From NCBI RefSeq assembly GCF_013267595.1, contig NZ_CP054011.1:1068147-1132146 (forward strand): a DNA stretch of 64,000 bases. The letters are read 5' to 3'. Below are positions 20,106 through 29,432 of the stretch, in pieces. The translations under genes and the position numbers were made by a program. The notes beneath the pieces are model-generated. The model worked only from the letters and a program-made list of their open reading frames with translations. It searched no databases and had not been told where the DNA came from. Positions within the stretch are counted from its first letter, which is position 1, and every line of letters starts with the position of its first letter. Origin of the DNA: Prevotella melaninogenica (lineage in GTDB: Bacteria; Bacteroidota; Bacteroidia; Bacteroidales; Bacteroidaceae).

Positions 20106-22703
20106 ATGAAGAAAATCTTATTGAGCCTGTTTCTTGCTGCTGTCAGCCTTTCAAGTTATGCACAGCACTTTATAACAGACCCGAATTTCAGACAAAAAGT
20201 AGAAAATGCATTCCAAGCCAAGATGAAGGTTATTGGCAAGAAGTTCTATAACACAAAGGGACTTCGGGTGTCTCCTGAGGAGGAGGAAGCCTTACGTTTC
20301 TTGTATGCTTATATGCCAATTGCCGATGCAACAGACTATCCAACAGCCTACCACCTTAAAAACATACGCACCGCTTTGCAAACACGAAAGTCGATGGCAT
20401 GGGGAAAGGATGTCCCTGAATTGCTTTTCAGACATTTCGTTCTGCCAATGCGTGTGAACAATGAGCCACTTGATAGTTCTCGTGCTATTTTCTATCGTGA
20501 ACTGAGTGAGCGTGTAAAAGGACTCCCTATGAAGGATGCTATCCTTGAAGTGAACCACTGGTGTCATGAACGAGTTACCTATGAACCTTCTGATGCCCGC
20601 ACTTCTTCACCACTACAGTCTATCCGTACAGGTCGTGGACGCTGTGGCGAAGAGAGCACCTTTACGGTAGCTGCACTTCGTTCTATCGGTATTCCAGCTC
20701 GTCAGGTCTATACTCCTCGCTGGGCACATACGGACGACAACCATGCTTGGGTAGAAGCTTGGGCGGATGGTAAATGGTATTTCTTAGGTGCTTGTGAACC
20801 AGAACCAGTACTCAACCTTGCTTGGTTTAACGAACCTGCATCACGTGCTATGCTCATGCACACACGTGCTTTCGGTGATTATGAGGGTCCAGAGGAGGTG
20901 ATGCTACGTACCAATAACTTCACCGAGATTAATCTCATCGACAACTATGGTAGTACATCTAAGATTGATTTTAAGATTGTCGACAAGGATGGTAAGCCTG
21001 TTGACAACGCAAAGGTAGACTTCAAGATCTATAATTATGCCGAGTTCTATACAGCTGTGTCTAAGTACACTGGTACTGATGGAACGACCTTCCTCTCTGC
21101 TGGTAAGGGTGATATGATTGTCTGGGCATCAAAGGATGGACAGTTTGGCTTTGCTAAAGCTACCTTTGGAAAGGATAAGTCAATCACCATCAAACTGGAT
21201 TATAACGAGCAAAATATGCCTAAGGAGGCTGATCTCGACATCGTTCCACCTGCATCTAATACTACATTACCTGCCGTTACCAAGGCACAGCGGGATGAGA
21301 ATACGCGTCATTTGACCTATGAGGATTCTATCCGTCATGCTTACATTGCCACCTTCCCTACTGCAGAATCAATGAAGGATTATCGTTATTCAGCTGCCAC
21401 ACCTTATATTATTAAGGCACGTGGAAATTGGAAGACTATTCAAACGTTTGTTGAGAAGTATGCTAATCAGCAAGATCGTGCACTAAAGCTGCTCAGTACT
21501 TTGAGCGACAAGGACCTTCGTGACATGCCAATGTATATCTTAGAGGATAACATGAAGGCTAAGAGCAGCCAACTCTCTCCACGTGTTGAGAGTGAAATGA
21601 TTCTCACACCATTCAAACAATTCTTTGAGAAAGCCTTTGCAAAGGAGGCTGCAAGCTTCCGTAAGAACCCAGCTTTGTTGGTTGAATGGATTAGAAAGAA
21701 TATCCGTATGAACCCTGATAGTCGTGCGATGAGAATCCCACAGACCCCAAGAAGTGTATGGGAGAGCCGTATTACCGATAGCCGTAGCCGTGATATCTTC
21801 TTCGTAGATGTAGCACGCAGTCTTGGTATTGAAGCTCGTATGGACCCTGTGGCATGGAAGATTCAGTATAAGCAGAATGGGAAATGGGTGGATGTTGACT
21901 TTGATGCAGCAGCTCAGCAGACTGCAAAGACTGGTAAATTAGTACTGACATTCACCCCTGATGGCTTCCTCGATGATCCTAAGTATTATAGCCATTTCAG
22001 CATTAGTAAGATTGTTTACGGACAGACATGGCTGATGAACTTTGACGAAGGACAGGTAGATATGGGTGGCGGTGCTACATGGTCAAACACCTTTAAGAAT
22101 GGGGCTACACTCGATGAGGGTACCTACATCCTCGTGACTGGTCAGCGAATGGCGGATGGTAGTGTACTTGCACACAGCCGTTTCTTCCAGATTAAACCAG
22201 GCGAGACAACCACTCTCCCACTCGATGTACGCCAAGAAAGCGAAGGTGTGAAGGTGATTGGTAGCTTCAACAGTGAAGACTTGTTTGACAAAGATGGGCA
22301 GAGTGTTTCTATCCTGAGCCAGACGGGACGTGGCTATTACGTTCTCGGCGTATTGGGTATCGGTCAGGAGCCAACTAACCACGCACTCCATGATATTGAG
22401 AAGATGAAGGATAAACTCGATAAATGGGGTCGTCCATTCGTCTTACTCTTCAAGAACGAGGTGGAAGCTAAGAAGTTCCAAGCACAGAAGGGTGAGTTCC
22501 CTAACCTCCCTGCGAAGACTATCTTCGGTATTGATAAGGATGGGACCATCCAGCAGGAGATAGTGAAAGAGATGAAACTCCGCAATACAGAACAGCTGCC
22601 AATATTCATCATCGCTGATACCTTCAACCGTATTGTCTTCCTTTCTCAAGGATATACAATCGGATTGGGTGAGCAGCTCGTTAAAACAAGTAGTAAACTT
22701 TAA
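20106..22703 (+). CDS. Exported transglutaminase-like protein
   Basis: An 865-residue protein with signal peptide MKKILLSLFLAAVSLSSYAQ. The first transglutaminase-like core (about residues 150-250) has the Cys in GRGRCGEES, His in DDNHAWVEAW and an acidic residue in FLGACEPEP. A carboxypeptidase-like beta-sandwich segment follows (VDKDGKPVDNAKVDFKIY). A second, degenerate transglutaminase-like region (RSVWESRITDSRSRDIFF, then ARSLGIEARMDPVAW) lacks the Cys. The C-terminus resembles a thioredoxin-like fold without a CxxC. It is likely periplasmic and may act on peptides or proteins; reaction and substrate are unknown. Confidence 0.82.
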   Translation: MKKILLSLFLAAVSLSSYAQHFITDPNFRQKVENAFQAKMKVIGKKFYNTKGLRVSPEEEEALRFLYAYMPIADATDYPTAYHLKNIRTALQTRKSMAWGKDVPELLFRHFVLPMRVNNEPLDSSRAIFYRELSERVKGLPMKDAILEVNHWCHERVTYEPSDARTSSPLQSIRTGRGRCGEESTFTVAALRSIGIPARQVYTPRWAHTDDNHAWVEAWADGKWYFLGACEPEPVLNLAWFNEPASRAMLMHTRAFGDYEGPEEVMLRTNNFTEINLIDNYGSTSKIDFKIVDKDGKPVDNAKVDFKIYNYAEFYTAVSKYTGTDGTTFLSAGKGDMIVWASKDGQFGFAKATFGKDKSITIKLDYNEQNMPKEADLDIVPPASNTTLPAVTKAQRDENTRHLTYEDSIRHAYIATFPTAESMKDYRYSAATPYIIKARGNWKTIQTFVEKYANQQDRALKLLSTLSDKDLRDMPMYILEDNMKAKSSQLSPRVESEMILTPFKQFFEKAFAKEAASFRKNPALLVEWIRKNIRMNPDSRAMRIPQTPRSVWESRITDSRSRDIFFVDVARSLGIEARMDPVAWKIQYKQNGKWVDVDFDAAAQQTAKTGKLVLTFTPDGFLDDPKYYSHFSISKIVYGQTWLMNFDEGQVDMGGGATWSNTFKNGATLDEGTYILVTGQRMADGSVLAHSRFFQIKPGETTTLPLDVRQESEGVKVIGSFNSEDLFDKDGQSVSILSQTGRGYYVLGVLGIGQEPTNHALHDIEKMKDKLDKWGRPFVLLFKNEVEAKKFQAQKGEFPNLPAKTIFGIDKDGTIQQEIVKEMKLRNTEQLPIFIIADTFNRIVFLSQGYTIGLGEQLVKTSSKL

Positions 22704-22714
22704 TTAAGGAGGGA

Positions 22715-22841
22715 GAGGAGTTAAGGAGTGAAAGGGAGTTAAGACAATACTTTTATAGCTGTAATATATCAGACAATAAACGGTCATATATCACACTAAC
22801 AGATAGTGTTGTCTTAACTCCCTTTCACTCCTTAACTCCTT
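22715..22841. repeat. Long inverted repeat upstream of cutC
   Basis: The arms 22715-22751 and 22805-22841 are reverse complements over about 37 bp with one or two mismatches, separated by ~53 bp. The arm contains GTGAAAGGGAGTTAAGACAA. The right arm continues with further TTAACTCC units up to 13 bp before the cutC start. It could fold as a long RNA hairpin, terminate transcription from the upstream gene, or be a mobile repeat. Confidence 0.7.
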
Positions 22842-22862
22842 TAACTCCTCTAATAATCCAAC

Positions 22863-23624
22863 ATGAACCGAACTGATTTTGAGATAGAGATATGTGCTAA
22901 TAGCGTTGAAAGCTGCATAGAAGCACAGAAAGGTGGAGCCAATCGTGTAGAACTCTGCATGGGTATTCCCGAAGGTGGCACCACACCATCGTATGGTGAA
23001 ATAAAAATGGCGAGAGAAGTGTTGACTGATACTCGCCTACATGTTATCATCCGCAACCGTGGAGGCGACTTCCTTTATACTAAACAAGAACTTCAGCGCA
23101 TGGCTATGGACATTGATCTCTGCCGTGACTTAGGTGTGGATGGCGTTGTCTTTGGCTGCCTGACGGCTGAAGGAGATATCGATTTGGCTGCTAATGAATA
23201 TCTGATGTCTCACGCAAAAGGGATGAGTGTCACCTTCCATCGTGCCTTTGACCGCTGCCGAGAACCAGAGAAAGCCTTGGAACAGCTCATTGCACTCGGC
23301 TTTGAGAGAGTACTTACATCGGGACAGCAACCCACTGCCGAGAAGGGTATTCCCCTACTCCAGCGATTAAACCAGTTGGCAAATGGTCGTATAAAAATCA
23401 TGGCGGGTTGTGATGTGAACGAAAAGAACATTGCTCGCATACGCCAAGAAACAGGCGTACCTGCCTTCCACTTCTCTGCCCGTGAGCCACAAACAAGTCG
23501 CATGACCTACTCTAATCCATCCGTCTATATGGGTACTGAAAGTGCCGATGAAGACACTATCATGTTAACAACAGAGCGCAGAGTAAGAAATACTATTGAC
23601 GCTTTGATGGGAAAGAAGGCGTGA
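22863..23624 (+). CDS. cutC: CutC family protein
   Basis: A 253-residue TIM-barrel protein of the CutC family. Conserved motifs include EICANSVESCIEAQKGGANR, RVELCMGIPEGGTTPSYG, VTFHRAFDRC and ERVLTSGQQPTAEKG. The family was named for copper homeostasis, but this is disputed and no enzymatic reaction is settled. Length is typical. It starts 13 bp after a long inverted repeat. Confidence 0.93.
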   Translation: MNRTDFEIEICANSVESCIEAQKGGANRVELCMGIPEGGTTPSYGEIKMAREVLTDTRLHVIIRNRGGDFLYTKQELQRMAMDIDLCRDLGVDGVVFGCLTAEGDIDLAANEYLMSHAKGMSVTFHRAFDRCREPEKALEQLIALGFERVLTSGQQPTAEKGIPLLQRLNQLANGRIKIMAGCDVNEKNIARIRQETGVPAFHFSAREPQTSRMTYSNPSVYMGTESADEDTIMLTTERRVRNTIDALMGKKA

Positions 23625-23709
23625 GGTAATGCCATTAAGTAGCAGATCTCTTATATTGCAGAAAACACAAAAATAAATATAGTAGATTCGTCAATCGAAA
23701 TAAACAGGT

Positions 23710-24291
23710 ATGGTAAATAAAGTTTTTTGTTTAGAAACGGAGTGGGAACAGAGTGTATATGATTTGAAATATGATTCTCAGGCAAAGCCTCTGTTAGAGT
23801 TTTTAAGTAACTCCTGTGGTGTAAACTTTTCTTTTAGGCAAGTTGCAACTCCATCAGATTTCAAATACTATATAAGTCATTTAAAGCAGGCTTCATATAA
23901 GGATTTTTCTATTGTGTATTTATGCTTTCATGGCGAAAAGGGTATTATTGCATTTGCTGGGTCAGATAATAAGGCTAAGTGCTCAATATGTAGTTTGATA
24001 GATTTCGCTAACGAAAATGAAGGAATCTTTAGAGGAAAGTTTGTTCATTTTGGAAGTTGCAGAACTTTTAAGATGAATGATAGTGAGATTAAGCAGTTCA
24101 AGAGACTGACAGGTGCAATAGTGGTCTCTGGCTATGAGAGGAGTGTTGAAATAACCACAAGTTTCATCTTTGAAGCATGGTTGTTAAACACTTTATATCG
24201 TTATCCGAACTTGAGAGCGACGTCACTGATGAATAGGGCACAGAAAGAAATGCCTTATTTTGTAGATAAGTTTAAATTTATGGCATTATAA
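23710..24291 (+). CDS. Caspase/CHAT-like protein (DUF6642-like)
   Basis: A 193-residue soluble protein without signal peptide. Two spaced motifs suggest a caspase-like or CHAT cysteine-peptidase fold: His 74 after a hydrophobic strand (IVYLCFHGEKG) and Cys 117 after another strand (KFVHFGSCRTF). The overall pattern recalls DUF6642 proteins, an assignment made from memory. It stands alone, with about 85 bp to cutC and a 600-bp gap after it; no partner substrate gene is adjacent. Lower G+C and AT-rich codons relative to cutC hint at acquisition. Protease activity is inferred only. Confidence 0.6.
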   Translation: MVNKVFCLETEWEQSVYDLKYDSQAKPLLEFLSNSCGVNFSFRQVATPSDFKYYISHLKQASYKDFSIVYLCFHGEKGIIAFAGSDNKAKCSICSLIDFANENEGIFRGKFVHFGSCRTFKMNDSEIKQFKRLTGAIVVSGYERSVEITTSFIFEAWLLNTLYRYPNLRATSLMNRAQKEMPYFVDKFKFMAL

Positions 24292-24887
24292 TTATGGAGG
24301 AAATTGTTATTTCTGCTTATTACAAGGGGTAATTCAGGTGTAAAAGGAGTTTGGAGCAGTATAAGGAATTAATACAATAGTCTGTTGGCAGATGTTCTTC
24401 TTTGGTGTTTACCAGTAGCACACCTCGTGTTTGCTATTGGCACGGTTTGAGTTGGACTGTAACACAAAGGAAAACGGAGACGTGAAGCAGTGGCTTGAAG
24501 GTGATTAAAGCTGAAAATAAACACAGGCGGTAGACGCCTCTAATCTTTTTCAGCTATTTTATTAGCTGTGAACCGAATCCCAGAGTAAATTTCCTTCGTA
24601 CTGGATAGCATATCCGTTTGTGAAATAAGGCAGGCTGAAGACGAATGGCAGCTCATGCTCAAAACATAAGATAGAGTAGGGAACTGTATGGAGGTGGTTT
24701 GAAAGTTGCTGTCACTCCTATCACAACAAACCACACTATAAGTGACTTATTATAAGCTCTTTATCGCAAATGTTAAAAATGATAGCAACTAAAAATAAAA
24801 TAAGGGGAATAAGAATACAAAAGTCCTCTCTATGACTGCTAATTGGTGTGACATATCTCCGAAGGCATCTCCCCTTGATATGCCCGT
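24292..24887. other. 596-bp intergenic region
   Basis: No coding region is supported. It contains one TIR repeat (24704-24790) and a small imperfect hairpin AGGCGGTAGACGCCT near 24524-24540. A 64-codon minus-strand frame over the repeat has no family features. Confidence 0.5.
24704..24790 (+). repeat. ~87-bp TIR element, copy B
   Basis: Begins AGTTGCTGTCA and ends TGATAGCAACT (11-bp terminal inverted repeat with one mismatch); the internal CGCAAATGTTAAAAA matches the family's conserved segment before the right end. Confidence 0.75.
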
Positions 24888-25226
24888 CTATACTAAACCG
24901 TCTAACTGCTTCTTAAGTTCTTTCAGCTGGTCGCGCACAGAGAAAAGGGTTTCCATTACCTTCTGACTTTTGTCAGCACCACTTCTGTTCTCCTGCAACA
25001 TCTTACGAGCTGCAGCAATCTTAAAGCCACGCACCTTGACAAGGTTGTAAATAACCTTGATCTGTTCAATGTCCTTCTCCGTATATTGGCGTACACGATT
25101 ACCCGTCGTCTTAGGACGAAGGTGTGGAAACTCAGTTTCCCAGTATCGCAACAGACTCTCCGTAACGTTAATCTGCTGTGCCACTTCCTTGATAGAATAA
25201 TACAGTTTGCGCGGATTCTCTGCCAT
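24888..25226 (-). CDS. MerR-family transcriptional regulator
   Basis: A 112-residue protein with the MerR winged-helix motif at the N-terminus: KLYYSIKEVAQQINVTESLL, RYWETEFPHLRPK, then RQYTEKDIEQIKVIYNLVKV. A C-terminal coiled coil (DQLKELKKQLDGL) probably mediates dimerisation. It has no sensor domain or metal-binding Cys, so the signal is unknown. It is divergent from alaS with about 180 bp between starts. Confidence 0.88.
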   Translation of the reverse strand: MAENPRKLYYSIKEVAQQINVTESLLRYWETEFPHLRPKTTGNRVRQYTEKDIEQIKVIYNLVKVRGFKIAAARKMLQENRSGADKSQKVMETLFSVRDQLKELKKQLDGLV

Positions 25227-25329
25227 GTCTTAGTAACTTTTATATCAATTATTTACACAATCTTAGGTCTGAATAAGAAGACTATGTCCACCTCTAAAAG
25301 AAGTTTTTACGTATTCAGCAGCCTAATTG

Positions 25330-25361
25330 TTTGCAAAAATACTCAAAAGTCAGTATCTTTG
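25330..25361 (+). promoter_or_regulatory. alaS promoter
   Basis: TTTG (25330-25333), 20 bases, then TATCTTTG (25354-25361): close match to the Bacteroidota consensus. It predicts a leader of about 35 bases before the alaS ATG at 25404. Confidence 0.65.
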
Positions 25362-25403
25362 CAACACTTTTAGGTAGAAAAATTGAATTAAAATAAAATA
25401 AAG

Positions 25404-28070
25404 ATGATGACAGCAAACGAAATCCGCGACTCTTACTTGAAATTCTTTGAGTCGAAGGGACACGTTATCGTACCGTCTGCCCCTATGGTTATTAAGGACG
25501 ACCCTACGCTGATGTTCACTAATGCTGGTATGAACCAGTGGAAAGATATTATCCTCGGAACAAAGGATCCAGAGCCTCGCCGCCGCACTGACTCACAGAA
25601 ATGTCTGCGTGTTAGTGGTAAACACAATGACTTGGAAGAGGTTGGTCGTGATGCAGCTCTCAGCCACCACACGATGTTTGAGATGTTAGGTAACTGGAGT
25701 TTCGGTAACTATTTTAAAGAAGGAGCAATTGATTACGCCTACGAATACCTTGTAGACGTACTCCACCTTGATCCAAAAGACCTCTACGTAACTGTCTTTG
25801 AGGGTGATAAGGCAGAGGGAATATCACGTGATGATGAGGCAGCAAGCTACTGGGAGAAGCATTTCCCAAAGAATCATATCGTCAACGGAAACAAGCACGA
25901 CAACTTCTGGGAGATGGGTGACACTGGTCCTTGTGGTCCTTGTTCAGAGATTCATATTGACTTCCGTTCAGAGGAAGAGAAGGCAAAGGTGCCTGGTGAG
26001 GAACTTGTAAACAAGGATCATCCACAGGTTATTGAGATTTGGAACATCGTGTTCATGCAGTTTAATCGTAAGGCTGATGGCAGTCTTGACCCATTGAAGA
26101 TGCATGTTATCGATACTGGCATGGGCTTTGAACGTCTCGTTCGTCTCATGCAGGACAAGAACTCTAACTACGATACAGATATCTTTGCACCAGTTATTGC
26201 AGAGATTGAGAAGATTTCAGGCAAGAAGTATAACCACACCTTCCCAGAGGGTGATAATGGTGAAGGCATCAATGAAGAGCAGAAGGTAGACATCGCTATG
26301 CGTGTTGTAGCCGATCACCTTCGTGCTGTTGCCTTCTCTATTGCTGACGGTCAGTTACCAAGCAACGCTAAAGCAGGTTACGTTATTCGTCGAATCCTTC
26401 GCCGTGCCGTTCGTTACGCTTATACTTTCCTTGGTCAGAAGGAAGCTTTCATGTATAAGTTGCTCAACGTGTTGGTACGTGAGATGGGTACTGCATACCC
26501 AGAACTCACTGCACAGCGTGAGCTGATTGGTCGCGTAATGAAGGAAGAGGAAGACTCATTCCTTCGCACATTGGAAAAGGGTATCATGCTCCTTAACGGT
26601 GCAATGGACGAGCTGAAGGCACATGGTCAGACTCAACTCGATGGTAAGGAGGCTTTCCGCCTCTTCGATACCTACGGTTTCCCACTCGACCTCACCGAAC
26701 TTATCTGCGCAGAGAACGGATATACTGTTGACGAGAAGCAGTTCAACGAGGAGATGGAACAGCAGAAAGCACGTGCGCGCAATGCTGCCGCTGTAGAGAA
26801 TGGTGACTGGGAAGTACTGCGTGAAGGCGAACAGGAGTTTGTTGGTTACGACTACACAGAATATGAGTGCCACATCCTCCGTTACCGCAAGGTGACTCAG
26901 AAGAAGAACAGTTTCTATGAACTTGTACTCGACTATACTCCTTTCTATGGTGAGATGGGTGGTCAGGTAGGTGACCAAGGTGTACTTGTTAGCGAGGACG
27001 AAACAATCAGCATCATCGACACCAAGCGTGAGAATAACCAGAGCGTACACATCGTTAAGGAACTTCCAAAGAACCTTGAGGCAGACTTTATGGCTTGCGT
27101 AGACACTGAAAAGCGTGATGCTTCAGCTGCTAATCATACAGCAACCCACCTTCTCGACTATGCTTTGAAGCAGGTTCTTGGTGAGCATGCAGAGCAGAAG
27201 GGTTCATACGTAAGTCCTGACACCCTCCGTTTTGACGTTTCTCACTTCCAGAAGATTACCGATGAGGAACTTCGTCAGGTTGAGAAGCTTGTCAATGAGA
27301 TGATTCGTAAGGATTATCCAATGGACGAGCATCGTGATACGCCAATGGAGGAGGCAAAGAAGATGGGTGCCGTAGCCCTCTTCGGTGAGAAGTATGGCGA
27401 CAAGGTTCGTGTTGTTCGCTTCGGTCCAAGCTGTGAGTTCTGTGGTGGTATTCATGCCACCTCAACAGGTCGTATCGGTTTCTTTAAGATTGTCGGTGAG
27501 AGTAGTGTAGCAGCTGGTGTACGCCGTATTGAGGCTATGACAGGTGAAACTTGTGAGAACGCCATCTACGCTCTTGAAGATACTTTGCGTGATTTGAGAT
27601 CAATGTTCAACAATGCGAAGGACCTCAAAGCAGTTCTTACAAAGTTTGTTGAAGAGAACGACAGTATTAAGAAGGAGCTTGAGAGTTTCCGTACCCAAGC
27701 TGTTAGCCGTGCTGCAAAGAACATGGTTGAGCATGCTGAGACCGTAAATGGCGTGCATGTCGTAAAAACTGTGCTGCCGATCGACCCAGCTTCTGCCAAG
27801 GACATCGTCTTCAAGGTACGTGAAGCATTGCCAGAGAAACTTGTTTGCGTACTCGGCTCTGTATACGAGAATCGTCCTCTCTTATCAATCATGCTTAGTG
27901 ATGACATGGTGAAAGATTATAATCTGAACGCTGGTAAGATTATTCGCGAGGCTGCTAAACTCATCCAAGGTGGCGGTGGTGGTCAGCCACACTACGCTCA
28001 GGCTGGTGGTAAGAATGCAGATGGCATCAGATCAGCTGTGGATAAAGTGATTGAATTAATTAGCTTATAA
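25404..28070 (+). CDS. alaS: Alanyl-tRNA synthetase
   Basis: An 888-residue class II synthetase charging tRNA-Ala. The catalytic core starts at the N-terminus ([37 protein letters not shown]). The editing domain has the zinc-site motifs HTATHLL and [14 protein letters not shown]. The C-Ala/DHHA1 region ends with the glycine-rich [16 protein letters not shown]. Length is normal. Either of two adjacent ATG codons (25404, 25407) may be used. A strong terminator follows. Confidence 0.98.
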   Translation: MMTANEIRDSYLKFFESKGHVIVPSAPMVIKDDPTLMFTNAGMNQWKDIILGTKDPEPRRRTDSQKCLRVSGKHNDLEEVGRDAALSHHTMFEMLGNWSFGNYFKEGAIDYAYEYLVDVLHLDPKDLYVTVFEGDKAEGISRDDEAASYWEKHFPKNHIVNGNKHDNFWEMGDTGPCGPCSEIHIDFRSEEEKAKVPGEELVNKDHPQVIEIWNIVFMQFNRKADGSLDPLKMHVIDTGMGFERLVRLMQDKNSNYDTDIFAPVIAEIEKISGKKYNHTFPEGDNGEGINEEQKVDIAMRVVADHLRAVAFSIADGQLPSNAKAGYVIRRILRRAVRYAYTFLGQKEAFMYKLLNVLVREMGTAYPELTAQRELIGRVMKEEEDSFLRTLEKGIMLLNGAMDELKAHGQTQLDGKEAFRLFDTYGFPLDLTELICAENGYTVDEKQFNEEMEQQKARARNAAAVENGDWEVLREGEQEFVGYDYTEYECHILRYRKVTQKKNSFYELVLDYTPFYGEMGGQVGDQGVLVSEDETISIIDTKRENNQSVHIVKELPKNLEADFMACVDTEKRDASAANHTATHLLDYALKQVLGEHAEQKGSYVSPDTLRFDVSHFQKITDEELRQVEKLVNEMIRKDYPMDEHRDTPMEEAKKMGAVALFGEKYGDKVRVVRFGPSCEFCGGIHATSTGRIGFFKIVGESSVAAGVRRIEAMTGETCENAIYALEDTLRDLRSMFNNAKDLKAVLTKFVEENDSIKKELESFRTQAVSRAAKNMVEHAETVNGVHVVKTVLPIDPASAKDIVFKVREALPEKLVCVLGSVYENRPLLSIMLSDDMVKDYNLNAGKIIREAAKLIQGGGGGQPHYAQAGGKNADGIRSAVDKVIELISL

Positions 28071-28090
28071 GGCTATAAAATACAAGGAAT

Positions 28091-28122
28091 AAGGAGAGCT
28101 TTCGGCTCTCCTTATTTTTTTT
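28091..28122 (+). terminator. alaS terminator
   Basis: Stem AAGGAGAGC/GCTCTCCTT (28091-28099, 28105-28113) with a 5-base loop, followed by a long T-rich run. Classic rho-independent form, 20 bp after the stop. Confidence 0.9.
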
Positions 28123-28141
28123 ATTTACCTATTTCTCTCAA

Positions 28142-28229
28142 ATTATTTACATGAAAAGAAATAATTATTTACGCGACAATAAATATTTTTATTCATGAAA
28201 AAAAATCTTTTTGTTCGTGAAAATAATTC
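28142..28229. repeat. Four tandem 22-bp imperfect units
   Basis: Contiguous 22-bp units at 28142, 28164, 28186 and 28208. Examples are ATTATTTACATGAAAAGAAA(TA) and TTTTTATTCATGAAAAAAAA(TC). All keep a T-rich half, a YRYGWRA core and an A-rich half. Same family as 19776-19841; a single related unit lies near 62656-62677 before dnaG. The 22-bp step is two helical turns, with phased A tracts. Confidence 0.65.
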
Positions 28230-28278
28230 GAAATAAATAGATTTATTTGACTAAAACAAATGTACAACTTTACTAATA

Positions 28279-29405
28279 ACCTGAACTCGGGATAAGTATC
28301 ATCCCACTCTTCTGTTTGGTTTAGTACAACGGCTCTTTAGACTCAATCTTTTGATTGGGCCTAAAGATAATAATAAAACAGATTACTTTAGAATAATGTA
28401 AGCTGTCCCGAATGTTGCTCTATAGCAAAGTCTATGTTCACTGCTGGCTTCTTCTCAAAGAAGCTGTAGGCTGCAATAGCAGAGAGAACATTCATTGCGA
28501 AATTAAATATGCTTCTATGCCTTGAATGCACTAATTGAGCTACATTCTTTAGCTCATCATTGATAGTCTCTATTACAGATCTTTTCCTTAGAAGAAGTCT
28601 ATCATAAAGTGGCATTAGTTTGTTTTTCATGTTACTCCTAATGCCCGTAACTAAATTTATTCCATCATTGAACAATCGCTCAAATAATCCTTGAGAAATG
28701 TACCCTTTGTCTGCAAACAATTTACCAAATACATTGTCTGTCAACCTGTTAAATACATTTTCGTCTCGGTCATCAACATTTGCTTTAGTGAGCATAAAGT
28801 TTAGAATCTCACCTCTTTCATTACAGATAAGATGTAGTTTGAATCCAAAATACCATCCCATTGTACTCTTACCCCTTGTTGCATAATTTCTAAAAACCTT
28901 ATTGCGACAAATACGTTTATTATGGCAAACTGGAATACAAGTTGAGTCAATAAAACTAATACCAGTACACCTCCCAAAACAACATATTTGCAGGAACATC
29001 ATCATCTCTACAGAGACTCTTGCCTCTAATTCAAGAAAACGATTATAAGACAATTGATTTGGAAATAAATCTGCTAAATGCTCTTTTACGAAAAAGGTAT
29101 AATAGTGACGAAAATTACGATAGGAATTAAAGTGGAAGCAAATTAATATCGTTATGATTTCAGACTTACTCATACGCCACTTGCGATGGCGATGACACCC
29201 TTTACTCTTTTCTGAGAGACCTATTTTATCAGTTTCTAACTCAAATTCTTTGCAAAAGTCATCTGCAATACAGAAAATTTCAGTAATTTTGTCCTTGGTA
29301 ATCATCGTTATGTTTATTGTAAATAATTGATTTTCAACTATAAAGTTACAAAAATATAATGAGATTACCAACTTTTTGCAGACTTTTCTTATCCCGAGTT
29401 CAGGT
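28279..29405 (-). mobile_element. IS982-type insertion sequence, intact
   Basis: An 1127-bp element with perfect 18-bp terminal inverted repeats ACCTGAACTCGGGATAAG (28279-28296 and 29388-29405), flanked by a 5-bp direct repeat TAATA (28274-28278, 29406-29410). It carries one complete transposase gene. Intact ends and target duplication indicate a fairly recent insertion between alaS and lpxB, disrupting no recognisable gene. Confidence 0.92.
28388..29305 (-). CDS. IS982-family transposase
   Basis: About 305 residues from the preferred start MITKDKITEIF (ATG 29305); the upstream ATG at 29371 adds 22 residues that look like translated IS end sequence. Features of the DDE transposase: SFIDSTCIPVCHNKR, KSTMGWYFGFKLHLICNERG, KLFADKGYISQ and a C-terminal Glu region RKRSVIETINDELKN. 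Nothing suggests inactivation. Confidence 0.92.
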   Translation of the reverse strand: MITKDKITEIFCIADDFCKEFELETDKIGLSEKSKGCHRHRKWRMSKSEIITILICFHFNSYRNFRHYYTFFVKEHLADLFPNQLSYNRFLELEARVSVEMMMFLQICCFGRCTGISFIDSTCIPVCHNKRICRNKVFRNYATRGKSTMGWYFGFKLHLICNERGEILNFMLTKANVDDRDENVFNRLTDNVFGKLFADKGYISQGLFERLFNDGINLVTGIRSNMKNKLMPLYDRLLLRKRSVIETINDELKNVAQLVHSRHRSIFNFAMNVLSAIAAYSFFEKKPAVNIDFAIEQHSGQLTLF

Positions 29406-29432
29406 TAATACACATGGTTTCAAGCAGTCTAC

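Noticed and set aside
22715..22862. Riboswitch before cutC
   Set aside because: The structure is a simple long inverted repeat built from TTAACTCC-like units; no known riboswitch core was seen.
26556..27050. Minus-strand 164-codon frame
   Set aside because: Antisense shadow of alaS.
28142..28229. Possible CRISPR array
   Set aside because: Units are contiguous 22-mers without spacers and there are no cas genes nearby.
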